The notes under the pieces were generated by a model. That model saw only the letters and a program-made list of their open reading frames with translations, did not search any database and had not been told where the DNA came from. This document shows positions 44,136 to 53,530 of a DNA stretch of 64,000 nt, piece by piece. The position numbers were made by a program, and so were the translations under genes. Numbering within the stretch: the first letter of the stretch is position 1; the number at the start of each line of letters is the position of its first letter. This DNA comes from Nostoc sp. 106C (GTDB lineage: Bacteria; Cyanobacteriota; Cyanobacteriia; Cyanobacteriales; Nostocaceae): positions 89,104 to 153,103 of the forward strand of contig NZ_MTAW01000145.1 in the NCBI RefSeq assembly GCF_002154725.1, in the 5' to 3' direction.

Positions 44136-44603
44136 CTAATAATTTTTTATCGCCCGTTGCATATCGCGTTGATCTTGGCGTTTTTTCAGGTCGTCTCGCT
44201 TGTCGTGGAGCTTTTTACCTTTACCAAGGGCTATACTTACTTTCACCCGACCACGTTTGAAATACATCTTCAAAGGAACTAAAGTCAAACCCTGCTGTTC
44301 CACTTTGCCAATTAGCTTGCGGATTTCTTGGCGATGCAGTAACAGCTTGCGCGTCCGACGTGGTTCATGATTAAAATATTGACCACTAGCAGTGTAAGGT
44401 GAAATATGCACGTTAATTAACCATGCTTCGCCATTGCGAATTAAAGCATAGCCATCTTGGAGATTGACTTTACCTGCACGAATCGATTTAACTTCCGTAC
44501 CTGTCAGCTGAATTCCAGCTTCGTAGGTTTCTAGGATTTCATACAAATAACGGGCTTGTCGATTGTCGCTAATTACTTTGAAACCTTCGCTTTTGTCACT
44601 CAT
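44136..44603 (-). CDS. smpB: SsrA-binding protein SmpB
   Basis: A 155-residue RNA-binding protein that carries tmRNA to stalled ribosomes in trans-translation. Family blocks are NRQARYLYEILETYEAGIQL, TGTEVKSIRAGKVNLQDGY, ISPYTASGQYFNHEPRRTRK, LVPLKMYFKRGRVKV and the basic tail GKGKKLHDKRDDLKKR that lies in the mRNA channel. Length and motif order are normal. The tmRNA gene (ssrA) is not in the window. Confidence 0.97.
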   Translation of the reverse strand: MSDKSEGFKVISDNRQARYLYEILETYEAGIQLTGTEVKSIRAGKVNLQDGYALIRNGEAWLINVHISPYTASGQYFNHEPRRTRKLLLHRQEIRKLIGKVEQQGLTLVPLKMYFKRGRVKVSIALGKGKKLHDKRDDLKKRQDQRDMQRAIKNY

Positions 44604-44983
44604 TGAAAATCGTGTGTACTTAAAATGTGTCTAAAAAACGTTTGAGTCCGTAGAAGAATTTATTGAGGCTATATTAAACCACTATATATGGTTACTCTAG
44701 GTATGAGACTCATCTTCTTAATTTAGCTTTTTAAAGTTCTCAATGAAATTTTTCCAGCAAATTTTCTCTCAACTAGACCTTTGATCAAGTAAATTTTAAT
44801 TTACAGTACGGTAAGAGATGACTCTATCGTTTTGATTAGTTGTTATGAATTACAACATTATCTACATTTGCCAAGCACTGGGATGGAAGCCTGCGTTAAA
44901 ATTTATTAATAATTTCTAAAGAATTAAGATTTTCTTTATAAATCAGTCCTTAGGCAGTAATTAGCTGGTAATCCTGTCATAGT
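44604..44983. other. 380-bp divergent intergenic stretch
   Basis: Lies between smpB (minus) and the response regulator (plus) and must hold both promoters. AT-rich; I see no strong dyad or RNA signature in it. Confidence 0.5.
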
Positions 44984-45763
44984 ATGAAACATAAGAGCAC
45001 ATCATTCTTGCCTGTGTTCACTAATAGTGCTCAAACAAGCCAATTTGTTAGTAAAAAAAATGCTAGGGGTGTACTGTCCATGCCCTTGACGATCCTTATA
45101 GTGGATGACGATTTGGGCACTCGTTTGTCTATTAGCGATTATCTTGAACTGTCTGGTTACTCAGTGATTACAGCAAATGATGGTCAAGAGGCTTTGGTGA
45201 TGGTAGAGGAGTACCATCCTGATTTGATTGTCACTGATATTGTCATGCCAAGAATGAATGGCTATGAATTGGTGCGTCGGGTGCGCCAACAAGCAGAGTT
45301 CCGTTTATTACCTGTAATTTTATTAACAGCAAGAACCAAGACTCAAGAACGAATTCTGGGCTACCAGTCAGGTTGCGATTTATATTTGCCCAAACCTTTT
45401 GAATTAGAAGAATTAGCAGCAGCTATTCGTAATCTTCTAGAGCGATCGCAAATTATTCAATCAGAGTATCGTTTTTCTCATCAGGAAAACTTGGGCAATT
45501 CCAGCCAAACAAAAACGGCGGAAGCACATTCTTCAGAAATTACTCAGATTCAGAAATCACAAATGCTTTCATCGTTGACTTCCAGAGAACAGGAAGTGCT
45601 AGAACTGTTAACGCATGGTCTTTCTAATGCCGACATGGGTCAACAGCTACATCTGAGTGCGCGTACAGTAGAAAAGTACGTTAGTAGCTTATTGAGAAAA
45701 ACAGCAACTAGTAACCGAGCTGAACTAGTTCGTTTTGCAATAAAGCATGGTCTGGTAGAATAA
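44984..45763 (+). CDS. Response regulator, REC plus LuxR-type HTH (Ycf29/Rre1-like)
   Basis: A two-domain transcription regulator of 259 residues. The receiver domain starts at MPLTILIVDDDLGTRLSI with acidic pocket DDD, phospho-acceptor Asp in LIVTDIVMPRMNG and the conserved Lys in LPKPFELEEL. The LuxR/NarL helix-turn-helix is near 195-255: LTSREQEVLELLTHGLSNAD and TVEKYVSSLLRKT. The wording is close to the Ycf29/Rre1 group, which acts with the Hik2/CSK kinase in cyanobacteria, but I do not assign the symbol firmly. The frame begins at ATG 44984; a second ATG 32 codons on, after AGGGGT, opens right at the domain and may be the true start. Confidence 0.88.
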   Translation: MKHKSTSFLPVFTNSAQTSQFVSKKNARGVLSMPLTILIVDDDLGTRLSISDYLELSGYSVITANDGQEALVMVEEYHPDLIVTDIVMPRMNGYELVRRVRQQAEFRLLPVILLTARTKTQERILGYQSGCDLYLPKPFELEELAAAIRNLLERSQIIQSEYRFSHQENLGNSSQTKTAEAHSSEITQIQKSQMLSSLTSREQEVLELLTHGLSNADMGQQLHLSARTVEKYVSSLLRKTATSNRAELVRFAIKHGLVE

Positions 45764-45870
45764 TACAACTAGATATTGAGTCATGAGTATACTGTGTAAA
45801 CAGCTAACTTTAGACACAGTACACAACCAGCCAGAGTAAGTTATACCTATTCAGAAAATCTTTACAACAT

Positions 45871-45935
45871 AACAGATACTTTGTAGAGGCCTTAAATCTA
45901 ACATCTCTACAAAGTATCTGTTGCGTTCTTTTTTT
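45871..45935. terminator. Perfect 18-bp hairpin with T-run
   Basis: AACAGATACTTTGTAGAG and CTCTACAAAGTATCTGTT are exact inverted arms with a 16-base loop, followed six bases later by TTTTTTT. It is 107 bases after the response regulator stop, so it probably ends that transcript. The long perfect arms also fit a MITE. Confidence 0.6.
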
Positions 45936-46041
45936 CAATTAGTCTTGCTTTAATTACCAGAAAAAATTTCCCTCAATTCAAAGCCCAAGCAGAAAAGATC
46001 TTAATTAAACCCGTCAGTTTCTCTTTGAAGTCAATCAATAC

Positions 46042-46527
46042 TCACGTTTCTAATTGCTGACTAATAATATTTTGCAGTAGACCCTCACAAGCATCGACTA
46101 ACAGATCGATTACTTGATTAAATCCTTCTAGACCACCATAGTAGGGATCGGGAACTTCTTTGAGAGTATGCTTAGAACAATAGCTACACATTAAACGGAC
46201 TTTATCGTGATAATGCTGAGTAGGATCGAGAATCAGGATATTCTGATAATTTTGCCGATCCATTGCCAAAATCAAGTCAAAATCTTGAAAGTCCGATTTA
46301 TGAAACTGGCGGGCTTGACCCTGAAGTTTAATTCCCAACTTTTTAGCAGCTGCGGCACTCATGCGGCGGTCAGGTGGGCTACCAATGTGATAACTAGATG
46401 TACCAGCAGAGTCACAGACAATACTAGTGCTTAAGCCAGCCTGCTCAATTAGATGATTCATAATATTTTCTGCCGATGGCGAACGACAGATATTACCCAG
46501 ACAGACAAAAAGTACTTTGTAAGGCAT
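46042..46527 (-). CDS. Low molecular weight protein-tyrosine phosphatase
   Basis: A 161-residue cysteine phosphatase. The P-loop VCLGNICRSPSAE (about residues 8-20) carries the catalytic Cys and Arg, and the general-acid Asp stands in VPDPYYGG near residue 128. Such enzymes remove phosphate from protein tyrosines or act in exopolysaccharide control by opposing BY-kinases; a BY-kinase gene (Wzc-like) lies 12 kb upstream in this window, but the link is only inferred. Minus strand, upstream of it lies ybaB's direction-mate murB region. Confidence 0.92.
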   Translation of the reverse strand: MPYKVLFVCLGNICRSPSAENIMNHLIEQAGLSTSIVCDSAGTSSYHIGSPPDRRMSAAAAKKLGIKLQGQARQFHKSDFQDFDLILAMDRQNYQNILILDPTQHYHDKVRLMCSYCSKHTLKEVPDPYYGGLEGFNQVIDLLVDACEGLLQNIISQQLET

Positions 46528-46544
46528 TACTATTTCGCTTCGCT

Positions 46545-46613
46545 AAGTCAAAAGTCAAGAGTCCAAAGTCAAAAGTAATTCATTTTGACTCTTGACTCTT
46601 GACTTTTAACTAA
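46545..46613. repeat. Inverted repeat of AAAAGTCAAGAGTC type
   Basis: AAAAGTCAAGAGTC on the left and GACTCTTGACTTTT on the right form a hairpin between the phosphatase and YbaB genes. It is built from GTCAAAA/GTCAAGA heptamer-like units and reaches the YbaB stop codon. Confidence 0.55.
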
Positions 46614-46957
46614 AATCCAGGAAGTTCTAGTCCACTGGTCAAATCTTCCATGCGTTCCCGCATTGTAGCTGTGGACTTGTTGTAGGCGTCTTTCATTGCT
46701 ACTGTCACCAGGTCGGACAGTACATCTGCACCTTCTCCTAGAGCTTCTGGAGAAATTTCCACTCGTTTGGGTTCTTGGTTGCCACTGACAATTACCTTGA
46801 TCAGACCACCGCCAGACTCTCCTTGAATCTCCATTTGCTCCAATTCTTCTTGGAGCCGCTTTGCACCTTCTTGAACTTGCTGCGCTTTTTTGAAAGCTTC
46901 GGCCAGTTCTTTCATTTTTCCCAAGCCAAAGCCAAAACCCTGTCCTTTACCTGTCAT
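46610..46957 (-). CDS. YbaB/EbfC family nucleoid-associated protein
   Basis: A 115-residue DNA-binding protein of the YbaB/EbfC family, which forms small dimers that coat or bridge DNA. Typical layout: a glycine-rich start ([20 protein letters not shown]), helices with [18 protein letters not shown], a strand [21 protein letters not shown] and the C-terminal helix [20 protein letters not shown]. It lies 160 bases downstream of murB on the same strand, an arrangement common in cyanobacteria. Confidence 0.93.
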   Translation of the reverse strand: MTGKGQGFGFGLGKMKELAEAFKKAQQVQEGAKRLQEELEQMEIQGESGGGLIKVIVSGNQEPKRVEISPEALGEGADVLSDLVTVAMKDAYNKSTATMRERMEDLTSGLELPGF

Positions 46958-47117
46958 AATAGATAGTCCGCGTGTGCGTTCAATAACAAATCAAATTCAA
47001 TTATAGATGCGGTAGGCAAATTGCCTCTTTTTTTACTCATAATTAATGCATCCGAGAATTGACAAAGCTATAAATCGGCATTAACTGCTGACCGCTTCGA
47101 TCGCAAGTTTCACAGAC

Positions 47118-48116
47118 TCAACAAGCGAGCTGAAACTCTCCGAGCATTTTAACTTCTGGCTCTAACCAAATGGACCAACGGTCTTGCACCTGGTGCTGAA
47201 TATGACGGATGAGACAAAAGATATCGCTAGCTTTTGCGCCGCCACGGTTAAGGATAAAATTGGCATGGAGCTGTGCTACTTGCGCTCCACCAATTTGGAA
47301 GCCTTTTAACCCAGTTTGCTCAATTAACCAGCCAGCAGAGTATGGTTTGGGATTGCGGAAAACACTGCCACAGCTAGGGAAGTTATAGGGTTGGGTAGTC
47401 AGTCGGTGCTGTTTGTGTTGCTTAGTTGCTGCTAAAACTTTTGCTGGATCTGCTCCTGGTCGAAGTTGGAAGGTCGCTTGGGTAACTATACGATCTCTAC
47501 CTTGCAATAGTGAAGTTCGGTAACTATAACCTAACTCCCCAGGGGTAAGAGTTTCCAGGGCCCCATCAGGTGAAAGTACCTGAGCGCTGACTAACATATC
47601 TGCGGTACAGCTATTGTGTGCGCCTGCATTCATCACAACAGCACCGCCAACAGTTCCAGGGATACCGACAGCCCATTCTAGCCCTTCCCACCCTAAATCT
47701 GCTGCTGCCCACGCCAAGCTAGGAATTGATTCGCCAGCCGCGACGGTTAATTGACCTGTCTGTGGGTCAAAATGACTATATCTCAGATGACGAGTTGCAA
47801 TCACTAAGCCCGCTAAACCGCCATCGCTCACCAACAAGTTAGAACCTGCACCTAGTACTGTTACTGGGATACCTCGTTCTTTGGCATACTTCAAGCCAGC
47901 TTGCAATGCTTCTAAGTTGCGGGGGGCAATGTACCATTGTGCTGCTCCACCCACCCTATAGGAGGTATACGCTGACAACGAAGCTTGGGACTTAATCGCA
48001 CAATCAGTGCCAGGTAAATAAATTACCGGGCTTTCGACGGAACTAGCTGTTTCCTGTTTCTCTGTAGTCAATGTAGAAACTGTGCAGACGTTGCCATCTG
48101 CCTGGGAGATTGTCAT
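47118..48116 (-). CDS. murB: UDP-N-acetylmuramate dehydrogenase MurB
   Basis: A 332-residue FAD enzyme that reduces UDP-GlcNAc-enolpyruvate to UDP-MurNAc in peptidoglycan synthesis. FAD-binding blocks are [32 protein letters not shown] and [19 protein letters not shown]. The catalytic Ser is in [11 protein letters not shown], and the closing Glu lies in LEPEVKMLG. The first 35-40 residues are an extra N-terminal part with no motif. It is directly downstream of murC on the same strand, so the two steps are encoded in order. Confidence 0.96.
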   Translation of the reverse strand: MTISQADGNVCTVSTLTTEKQETASSVESPVIYLPGTDCAIKSQASLSAYTSYRVGGAAQWYIAPRNLEALQAGLKYAKERGIPVTVLGAGSNLLVSDGGLAGLVIATRHLRYSHFDPQTGQLTVAAGESIPSLAWAAADLGWEGLEWAVGIPGTVGGAVVMNAGAHNSCTADMLVSAQVLSPDGALETLTPGELGYSYRTSLLQGRDRIVTQATFQLRPGADPAKVLAATKQHKQHRLTTQPYNFPSCGSVFRNPKPYSAGWLIEQTGLKGFQIGGAQVAQLHANFILNRGGAKASDIFCLIRHIQHQVQDRWSIWLEPEVKMLGEFQLAC

Positions 48117-48248
48117 CTTTAGATCGATTTAGAGAAATTTTTACATTTATGTGCCGTAACAATACGGCTGTACTATGAAATTTTTATGAAACTGTGACAA
48201 ATTAAATAGACACTTGTTTCAAAACTGAAACTTTGTCAGTGTCATCAC

Positions 48249-49709
48249 TTAAGATGTAGCTTTTGCTGGTTCGCAAAGTGTGGCAATTATTTCCGGAATT
48301 GTTTGATTTAAGTTTCCAGCACCAAGAAATAGTGCTAAGTCGCCTGGACGCAATGTTTTAAGTAAGAATTCGCACACTGAAGCCAAGGTTGATTGATAAA
48401 CAACCTGTGGGTGCTGTTTAGTAATTGCCTCTGCTAATAGTTCACCGCTAACTTGTCCTAAATTGGGTTCTCCTGCACTGTAAATATCAGTCAGCACAAC
48501 CAAATCAGCATGAGTAAAAGATTCAGCAAATTCTTCTAAAAATGTCAGTGTCCGACTATAGCGGTGGGGCTGGAAAATAGCCACAACTCTTTGCCCCGGT
48601 CTAGCTTGGAGACGTGCCGCAGCTAAAGTAGCGCGAATTTCACTAGGATGATGGGCATAGTCATCAATGAAAGTAATACCATCAACTTCACCTCGCAACT
48701 CAAAGCGTCGTCTTGCGCCTTCAAAGGTGGCAATACCCTTGGCAATTTCCCCAAATTCTAAGCCTAATAAACGACCCACTGCTACAGCTGCTAAAGCATT
48801 GCTCAGGTTATGCCGACTAAGTAGGCGTAAGTTCAACATGCCTAAAGCTTTACCTTTTTCCCAAACTAGCGCTGTAGTACCATCAGCACGATAGTCAATA
48901 TTAGTGACAGTATAGTCAGCGTTGCTATCTGGATGTAAGCTATAGGTGATTGTTGGTTTTAGGCGATCGCGTACTGTTGCACAATCGATGCTACCTACCA
49001 ATGTCTGACAACCTTGAGCAAACTCTTGGAAGATATCAACAACTTCTTCTAATGTTTCATAGTGATCTGGATGATCAAGTTCAATATTGGTGATTATGCC
49101 AATTGCTGGGGCGTGTTTTACCAAAGAACCATCTGATTCATCGGCTTCAGCTACAAGATACCTACTTTCTCCTAATCTGGCATTACCTTCCCAAGCATTA
49201 ACTTCGCCACCAACGAGAATGGTTGGATCTAAACCAGCTTTTAATAGCATATAGCCAATCATACTACTGGTTGTAGTTTTGCCGTGGGTTCCAGCAACTG
49301 CAATGCTGTAATAATCGGCAATTAACGCAGCTAGTACATCTGAACGATGCCAAATTGGGCAACCCAATTCTAGAGCTGCTTTGTATTCTAAATTAGTCGT
49401 GTTAATTGCTGTTGAACAAATTACTTGAGGCAGTGTTGAGTTATTAGCATCATATAATTCTGCTTGTGAGTTTAATGCAACTCCAGAGGTTACTCGAGGG
49501 CGAAAGAATTCAAGATTGCTTGCTTCTTGTCTACTAAAAATATGAGTCCCGATAGATTCTAACTTTCGCGTAATGTGATTTGGACGAAGATCCGAACCTG
49601 ATACTGGCAATTGACGTTTGGCAAGAACATATGCCAAAGCAGACATACCTATGCCGCCAATCCCAATGAAATGAAATGGTCTACCGCTAAAATCTACTGA
49701 ATTATTCAT
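48249..49709 (-). CDS. murC: UDP-N-acetylmuramate-L-alanine ligase MurC
   Basis: A 486-residue ATP-dependent ligase that adds the first amino acid, L-alanine, to UDP-MurNAc in the cytoplasm. Mur-ligase order is clear: N-terminal Rossmann part (FHFIGIGGIGMSALAYVLAK), P-loop AGTHGKTTTSSM, EADESDGSL, IELDHPDHYE, LSRHNLSNALAAVAVG and the C-terminal DDYAHHPSEIRATL. AGAGGAG precedes the ATG at good spacing. MurB follows downstream after 132 bases. Confidence 0.97.
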   Translation of the reverse strand: MNNSVDFSGRPFHFIGIGGIGMSALAYVLAKRQLPVSGSDLRPNHITRKLESIGTHIFSRQEASNLEFFRPRVTSGVALNSQAELYDANNSTLPQVICSTAINTTNLEYKAALELGCPIWHRSDVLAALIADYYSIAVAGTHGKTTTSSMIGYMLLKAGLDPTILVGGEVNAWEGNARLGESRYLVAEADESDGSLVKHAPAIGIITNIELDHPDHYETLEEVVDIFQEFAQGCQTLVGSIDCATVRDRLKPTITYSLHPDSNADYTVTNIDYRADGTTALVWEKGKALGMLNLRLLSRHNLSNALAAVAVGRLLGLEFGEIAKGIATFEGARRRFELRGEVDGITFIDDYAHHPSEIRATLAAARLQARPGQRVVAIFQPHRYSRTLTFLEEFAESFTHADLVVLTDIYSAGEPNLGQVSGELLAEAITKQHPQVVYQSTLASVCEFLLKTLRPGDLALFLGAGNLNQTIPEIIATLCEPAKATS

Positions 49710-50110
49710 TGATTACTCCTCTTACACCACACCACACCATAATCACAAATGACACGCGTATCATAACAGGAATTGGATTTTTACTGTAACTGCTCCTGTA
49801 TGTATTTAATTTTTGAAGTTTCGTTGAGTTTCCTCCTCTTGTTTTTGCTTCAGAATGATTTTACCTTTGTTAGAGGTTTTTGCTATTTCTGAACTGTATC
49901 TTATGATTATTCTGAAAATTTCCGCCACATCGGGAAAGAAATTCTTGTAATGAGAAACACATATTTTGATGTCCTTACTGGAATTGGCTACAATAATCTG
50001 TTTCTATTGAAACTGCTTTTAAATTAGATAAAGCCTAGGGGCGAATTGACTACAATAGTACATTGATAGTGAAACGTTTTTGAAATTGAATAAAAGCCCG
50101 ATCTAACTGG
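49710..50110. other. Divergent intergenic stretch between murC and nadD
   Basis: This 401-base region holds both promoters. The ribosome binding site of murC is at its left end. The right end (49981-50098) is made of two direct repeats described separately. A CA-rich run, CACCACACCACACC, lies near 49727. Confidence 0.55.
49981..50098. repeat. Two imperfect direct repeats of about 55 bp upstream of nadD
   Basis: Copy 1 (49981-50035) begins GAATTGGCTACAATA and ends AAAGCC; copy 2 (50043-50098) begins GAATTGACTACAATA and ends AAAAGCC. Within each the order is CTACAATA, a TTGA-type centre, TGAAAC and TTTTAAAT/TTTGAAAT. Each has a TACAAT that could be a -10 box, so the repeat may have doubled the promoter. 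The second copy ends 12 bases before the nadD start. Confidence 0.65.
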
Positions 50111-50728
50111 ATGCAGCAATTAGCAATTTTTGGTGGCACATTTGATCCAATTCATTGGGGACACCTACTGATAGCCGAGACAGCTTTGCATCAAGTATCT
50201 GTAAAACAGATAATTTGGGTGCCATCGCTAAATCCTCCACATAAACAGACGGCTTCGTTTGAGCATCGCTTAGAAATGCTAAAACAAGCTACAAAAGATA
50301 ACCCCGCCTTTACTGTTTCACTAATTGAGGCAAATCGCCCTGGAACATCCTATGCCATCAATACCCTAATCGATTTATGTGCTGTTTATCCTAATACTCG
50401 CTGGTACTGGATTGTTGGCTTGGATGCTTTCCAAACCTTGCCCCGTTGGTACCGTGGGCACGAACTAGCTCAAATGTGTGATTGGTTAATTGCACCCCGA
50501 CTCCTAGGTGGTGAGACTATAGCTCAAAGTGAGTTAATCTGCAAGCAAGTAGAGCAACATTTGGCAAATCAGTCTGTGATCATTCGCTGGCAATTACTGC
50601 ATATACCTTTAGTAGGAGTTTCGTCAAGTCTAATTCGCCAATTAATCCACGTACGCCAATCTATTAGATATTTAGTTGCTGAACCGGTGAGGTTGTACAT
50701 CGCCGCCCACAACCTCTACTCAAAATAA
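50111..50728 (+). CDS. nadD: Nicotinate-nucleotide adenylyltransferase NadD
   Basis: A 205-residue enzyme that joins ATP and nicotinate mononucleotide to make deamido-NAD in NAD synthesis. It has the nucleotidyltransferase motif GGTFDPIHWGHLLIAE at the start with the two active-site histidines, VPSLNPPHKQ for the substrate, WYWIVGLDAF, and the second motif VGVSSSLIRQ near residue 175. Family length is normal. No RNA-binding or Nudix partner is in the same operon. Confidence 0.93.
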   Translation: MQQLAIFGGTFDPIHWGHLLIAETALHQVSVKQIIWVPSLNPPHKQTASFEHRLEMLKQATKDNPAFTVSLIEANRPGTSYAINTLIDLCAVYPNTRWYWIVGLDAFQTLPRWYRGHELAQMCDWLIAPRLLGGETIAQSELICKQVEQHLANQSVIIRWQLLHIPLVGVSSSLIRQLIHVRQSIRYLVAEPVRLYIAAHNLYSK

Positions 50729-50854
50729 ATCTGAATAAATTATGTGTTTTTTTCTGGATCTAACACTTTATGGTTATTAATGCTCCCCCCCTTTGCGATA
50801 TGATTGGGGTCAACGATATAAACTTATAGGCATAAATACAGAGGGCAAGACACT

Positions 50855-51868
50855 GTGATTAGAGTCGCAATCAACGGTTTCGGGCGGATTGGGCGTAACT
50901 TTGCACGCTGCTGGGTCGGTAGACAGAACAGCAACATCGACCTTGTCGCTATTAATGACACATCAGACCCTAGAACTAACGCTCACCTGCTGAAATATGA
51001 CTCAATGCTAGGGAAGTTAAAGGATGCTGACATTACAGCGGATGATAACTCTATCATCATTAACGGTAAGACCATTAAGTGCGTATCTGATCGCAATCCA
51101 GAAAACTTGCCCTGGAAAGATTGGGGAATTGACCTAATTATCGAAGCAACAGGTGTTTTTACTAGCAAAGAAGGAGCACTGAAGCATGTAAATGCTGGAG
51201 CCAAAAAGGTTCTCATCACCGCCCCTGGTAAAAATGAAGATGGCACCTTTGTAATGGGTGTGAATCATCACGACTATGACCACAACAAACACCACATCAT
51301 CAGTAATGCCAGTTGTACCACCAACTGCTTGGCTCCGATCGCCAAGGTGTTGAACGATAAATTCGGGATTATCAAAGGTACGATGACTACTACTCACAGC
51401 TACACAGGTGACCAGCGCTTACTAGACGCTTCTCACCGTGATGTACGCCGGGCTAGAGCAGCAGCTATTAATATTGTACCCACCTCTACTGGTGCAGCAA
51501 AGGCAGTAGCATTAGTAATTCCAGATCTGAAAGGCAAGCTGAATGGCGTTGCCTTACGTGTACCTACCCCAAACGTCTCAATGGTAGATTTCGTAGTTCA
51601 GGTTGAGAAGCGTACTATTACGGAAGAAGTTAATCAAGCCTTAAAAGATGCTTCCGAGGGTCCACTCAAAGGGTTTTTGGATTACAGTGAACTACAACTT
51701 GTATCATCCGACTATCAAGGTACTGATGCTTCTTCAATTGTTGATGCTAGCTTGACTATGGTTCTGGGCAATGACCTAGTAAAAGTCATGGCTTGGTACG
51801 ATAACGAGTGGGGCTACAGCCAAAGAGTTCTGGATTTGGCAGAACTTGTAGCCGTAAAGTGGCAATAA
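50855..51868 (+). CDS. gap2: Glyceraldehyde-3-phosphate dehydrogenase, Calvin-cycle type (Gap2)
   Basis: A 337-residue GAPDH. The start is GTG at 50855 ([16 protein letters not shown]), with GAGGG ahead. The catalytic Cys is Cys154 in [12 protein letters not shown]; the nucleotide-binding fold reads [10 protein letters not shown]. The residues after strand beta-2, [19 protein letters not shown], fit the photosynthetic Gap2 type that accepts both NADPH and NADH, as opposed to glycolytic Gap1. It lacks the C-terminal Cys-containing extension of plant GapB, so redox control would need CP12. It is followed by a palindrome and the convergent thiL gene. Confidence 0.93.
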   Translation: MIRVAINGFGRIGRNFARCWVGRQNSNIDLVAINDTSDPRTNAHLLKYDSMLGKLKDADITADDNSIIINGKTIKCVSDRNPENLPWKDWGIDLIIEATGVFTSKEGALKHVNAGAKKVLITAPGKNEDGTFVMGVNHHDYDHNKHHIISNASCTTNCLAPIAKVLNDKFGIIKGTMTTTHSYTGDQRLLDASHRDVRRARAAAINIVPTSTGAAKAVALVIPDLKGKLNGVALRVPTPNVSMVDFVVQVEKRTITEEVNQALKDASEGPLKGFLDYSELQLVSSDYQGTDASSIVDASLTMVLGNDLVKVMAWYDNEWGYSQRVLDLAELVAVKWQ

Positions 51869-51882
51869 ATTAGCCAAGGGTC

Positions 51883-51904
51883 ATTTGTTATTCAAATAAC
51901 AAAT
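51883..51904. terminator. Palindrome after gap2
   Basis: ATTTGTTATT and AATAACAAAT are exact inverted arms with two bases between, 14 bases after the gap2 stop and 13 bases before the thiL stop. It probably serves convergent termination, although there is no T-run. Confidence 0.4.
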
Positions 51905-51916
51905 AACTACTGACTA

Positions 51917-52948
51917 CTAACCAAAATGTTGAAATCCCTGATTAAGATTTAAAACTTGGTCAGGGATTTGTGTTTGTTCATCGTGTAATAGTACTTTTGT
52001 TCCTGATGTAATCGTGCCGATAATTGCCGCATCTTGACCTAGTTGTTTTACCAAAGCTGATGCAGCATCTTTTGGCAAACACAGCACTAATTCAAAGTCT
52101 TCACCACCGTATAGGGCATAATTCAGGGCTTGCTCCTTGGCTAGCCATTGGTCAAAAGCTGCTGGTAAAGAAATTTGCTTGGTTTCGAGAATAGCACCAA
52201 CTTTACTAGCACGGCAGATTTGGATAACAGCATCAGCTAAACCATCGCTACTATCGATCCCAGCAATGGGGAGGAGGGAGGGAATGGGAGAATAGGAATT
52301 TATAATTTTCCAGAGTATAGGTAAGACATCTAATCGTGGTTGAGGACGCTGGTGTGCTGTGATTAAAGCCACCTTTTCTGCATCTTTGAGGTTGTGCCCT
52401 ATTTTTGGATGCAAGAGTAATTCTAAGCCAGCATGGGATGCTCCATGAACACCTGTGATGACGATCGCATATCCCACTTGTGCCGCAGAGCGACGGATAA
52501 TTTGACTGGGATCAGCTTGACCAAATGCGGTAATTGACAGAGTAGTTACAGGCGATCGCACAATATCACCACCGACAATTGAGGTACTGTACTTTTGCAG
52601 GCATTCTGTCATTCCCTGGTACAAACGTTCAACCCAACTGACGCTAACATCCCCTGGAAGTCCCAACCCCACAGTGATCCCCAAAGGTGAAGCACCCATT
52701 GCTGCCAAATCTGATAAATTAGCAGCAGCAGCACGCCAACCAGCATCTTCTGGCGAGGTGGTGACATTACTAAAATGCACACCATCAACCAAAACATCTG
52801 TAGTCACTACCAAAGATTGTCCTGGTGCAGTTACAAGCACAGCGGCGTCATCCCCAATTATTTCTTGAGGACAATAGCGCTGCAATCTGGCTAATAGTCC
52901 TTGTTCGCCGATATCTTTTACTTGCAAAGAAGATAACTCACTGTTCAC
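51917..52948 (-). CDS. thiL: Thiamine-monophosphate kinase ThiL
   Basis: A 343-residue kinase that makes thiamine pyrophosphate from thiamine monophosphate. Family motifs are IGDDAAVL near residue 30 (metal-binding Asp pair), VVTTDVLVDGVHF, AAANLSDLAAMGASPLGI, GGDIVRSP, and GIDSSDGLADAVIQIC in the C-terminal half. The start is GTG at 52948. It converges on gap2. No thiamine riboswitch is seen in front of it. Confidence 0.93.
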   Translation of the reverse strand: MNSELSSLQVKDIGEQGLLARLQRYCPQEIIGDDAAVLVTAPGQSLVVTTDVLVDGVHFSNVTTSPEDAGWRAAAANLSDLAAMGASPLGITVGLGLPGDVSVSWVERLYQGMTECLQKYSTSIVGGDIVRSPVTTLSITAFGQADPSQIIRRSAAQVGYAIVITGVHGASHAGLELLLHPKIGHNLKDAEKVALITAHQRPQPRLDVLPILWKIINSYSPIPSLLPIAGIDSSDGLADAVIQICRASKVGAILETKQISLPAAFDQWLAKEQALNYALYGGEDFELVLCLPKDAASALVKQLGQDAAIIGTITSGTKVLLHDEQTQIPDQVLNLNQGFQHFG

Positions 52949-53088
52949 AATCGATGTACCCTGAGTTTCAAAAAGCAGGACAAGGTGATGAGGGAAACAA
53001 GGGAAAATAATAAATGCCCAATAACGCCAGTTCGCTCCCCAATGACCTATGCCCTATGATAAAAGTATCGTCCAGGAAGTTTGTTGAG

Positions 53089-53464
53089 ATGGTCACTACA
53101 CCAGTAACCAGTATCACTTTTGAAGAGTACTTAACTTATGATGATGGTACAGGTTTTCATTACGAACTGGTGGATGGCAGGTTAGAGCTAATGAACTCAC
53201 CGACGATTCAACTTTCTTGATTACCAAATTCGTTGAACAAGCGCTGGACGCAGAAATCAAACGCTTGAAGATCCGTTAGCAGAGAAAATTTCAGTGTTAT
53301 TGCTGGAAGAGAGATTTTACGAAGAAACAGTTTTTACTGGCAACCAGCAGATTGGATCGCAGACTTTTCCCGAATTAGCGATACCTGCGGCACACTTAGC
53401 GATCGCAGTTCATCTAGTATTGAGTTCTGGAAATTTCAGTCCAAGGTTAAAGGATGAAGGCTGA
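53089..53464 (+). pseudogene. Broken Uma2-family (DUF820) endonuclease-like gene
   Basis: From ATG 53089 the frame reads MVTTPVTSITFEEYLTYDDG, then FHYELVDGRLELMNSP, the N-terminal block of Uma2/DUF820 proteins. It breaks near 53205: the stop TGA at 53218-53220 appears in frame 1, while the shifted frame continues as FLITKFVEQALDAEIKRL. A further break and a deletion remove the middle, and the C-terminal tail (EETVFTGNQQIGSQTFPEL) reappears to end at TGA 53462-53464. The gene is therefore a frameshifted and shortened remnant. Uma2 proteins are PD-(D/E)XK-like and very numerous in cyanobacteria. Confidence 0.7.
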
Positions 53465-53530
53465 AATTTGATACTTCATACTTCATCCTAGCTTTTGGCA
53501 AGCTACCCTACGGGTGTCTACAAACTTGAT

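Noticed and set aside
49720..49745. Yfr1-like CA-rich motif upstream of murC
   Set aside because: The ACTCCTCACAC core of Yfr1 is not present and no terminator hairpin follows.
53014..53088. Longer start of the Uma2-like frame from 53014
   Set aside because: The 25 extra residues have no similarity to the family; ATG 53089 gives the normal start.
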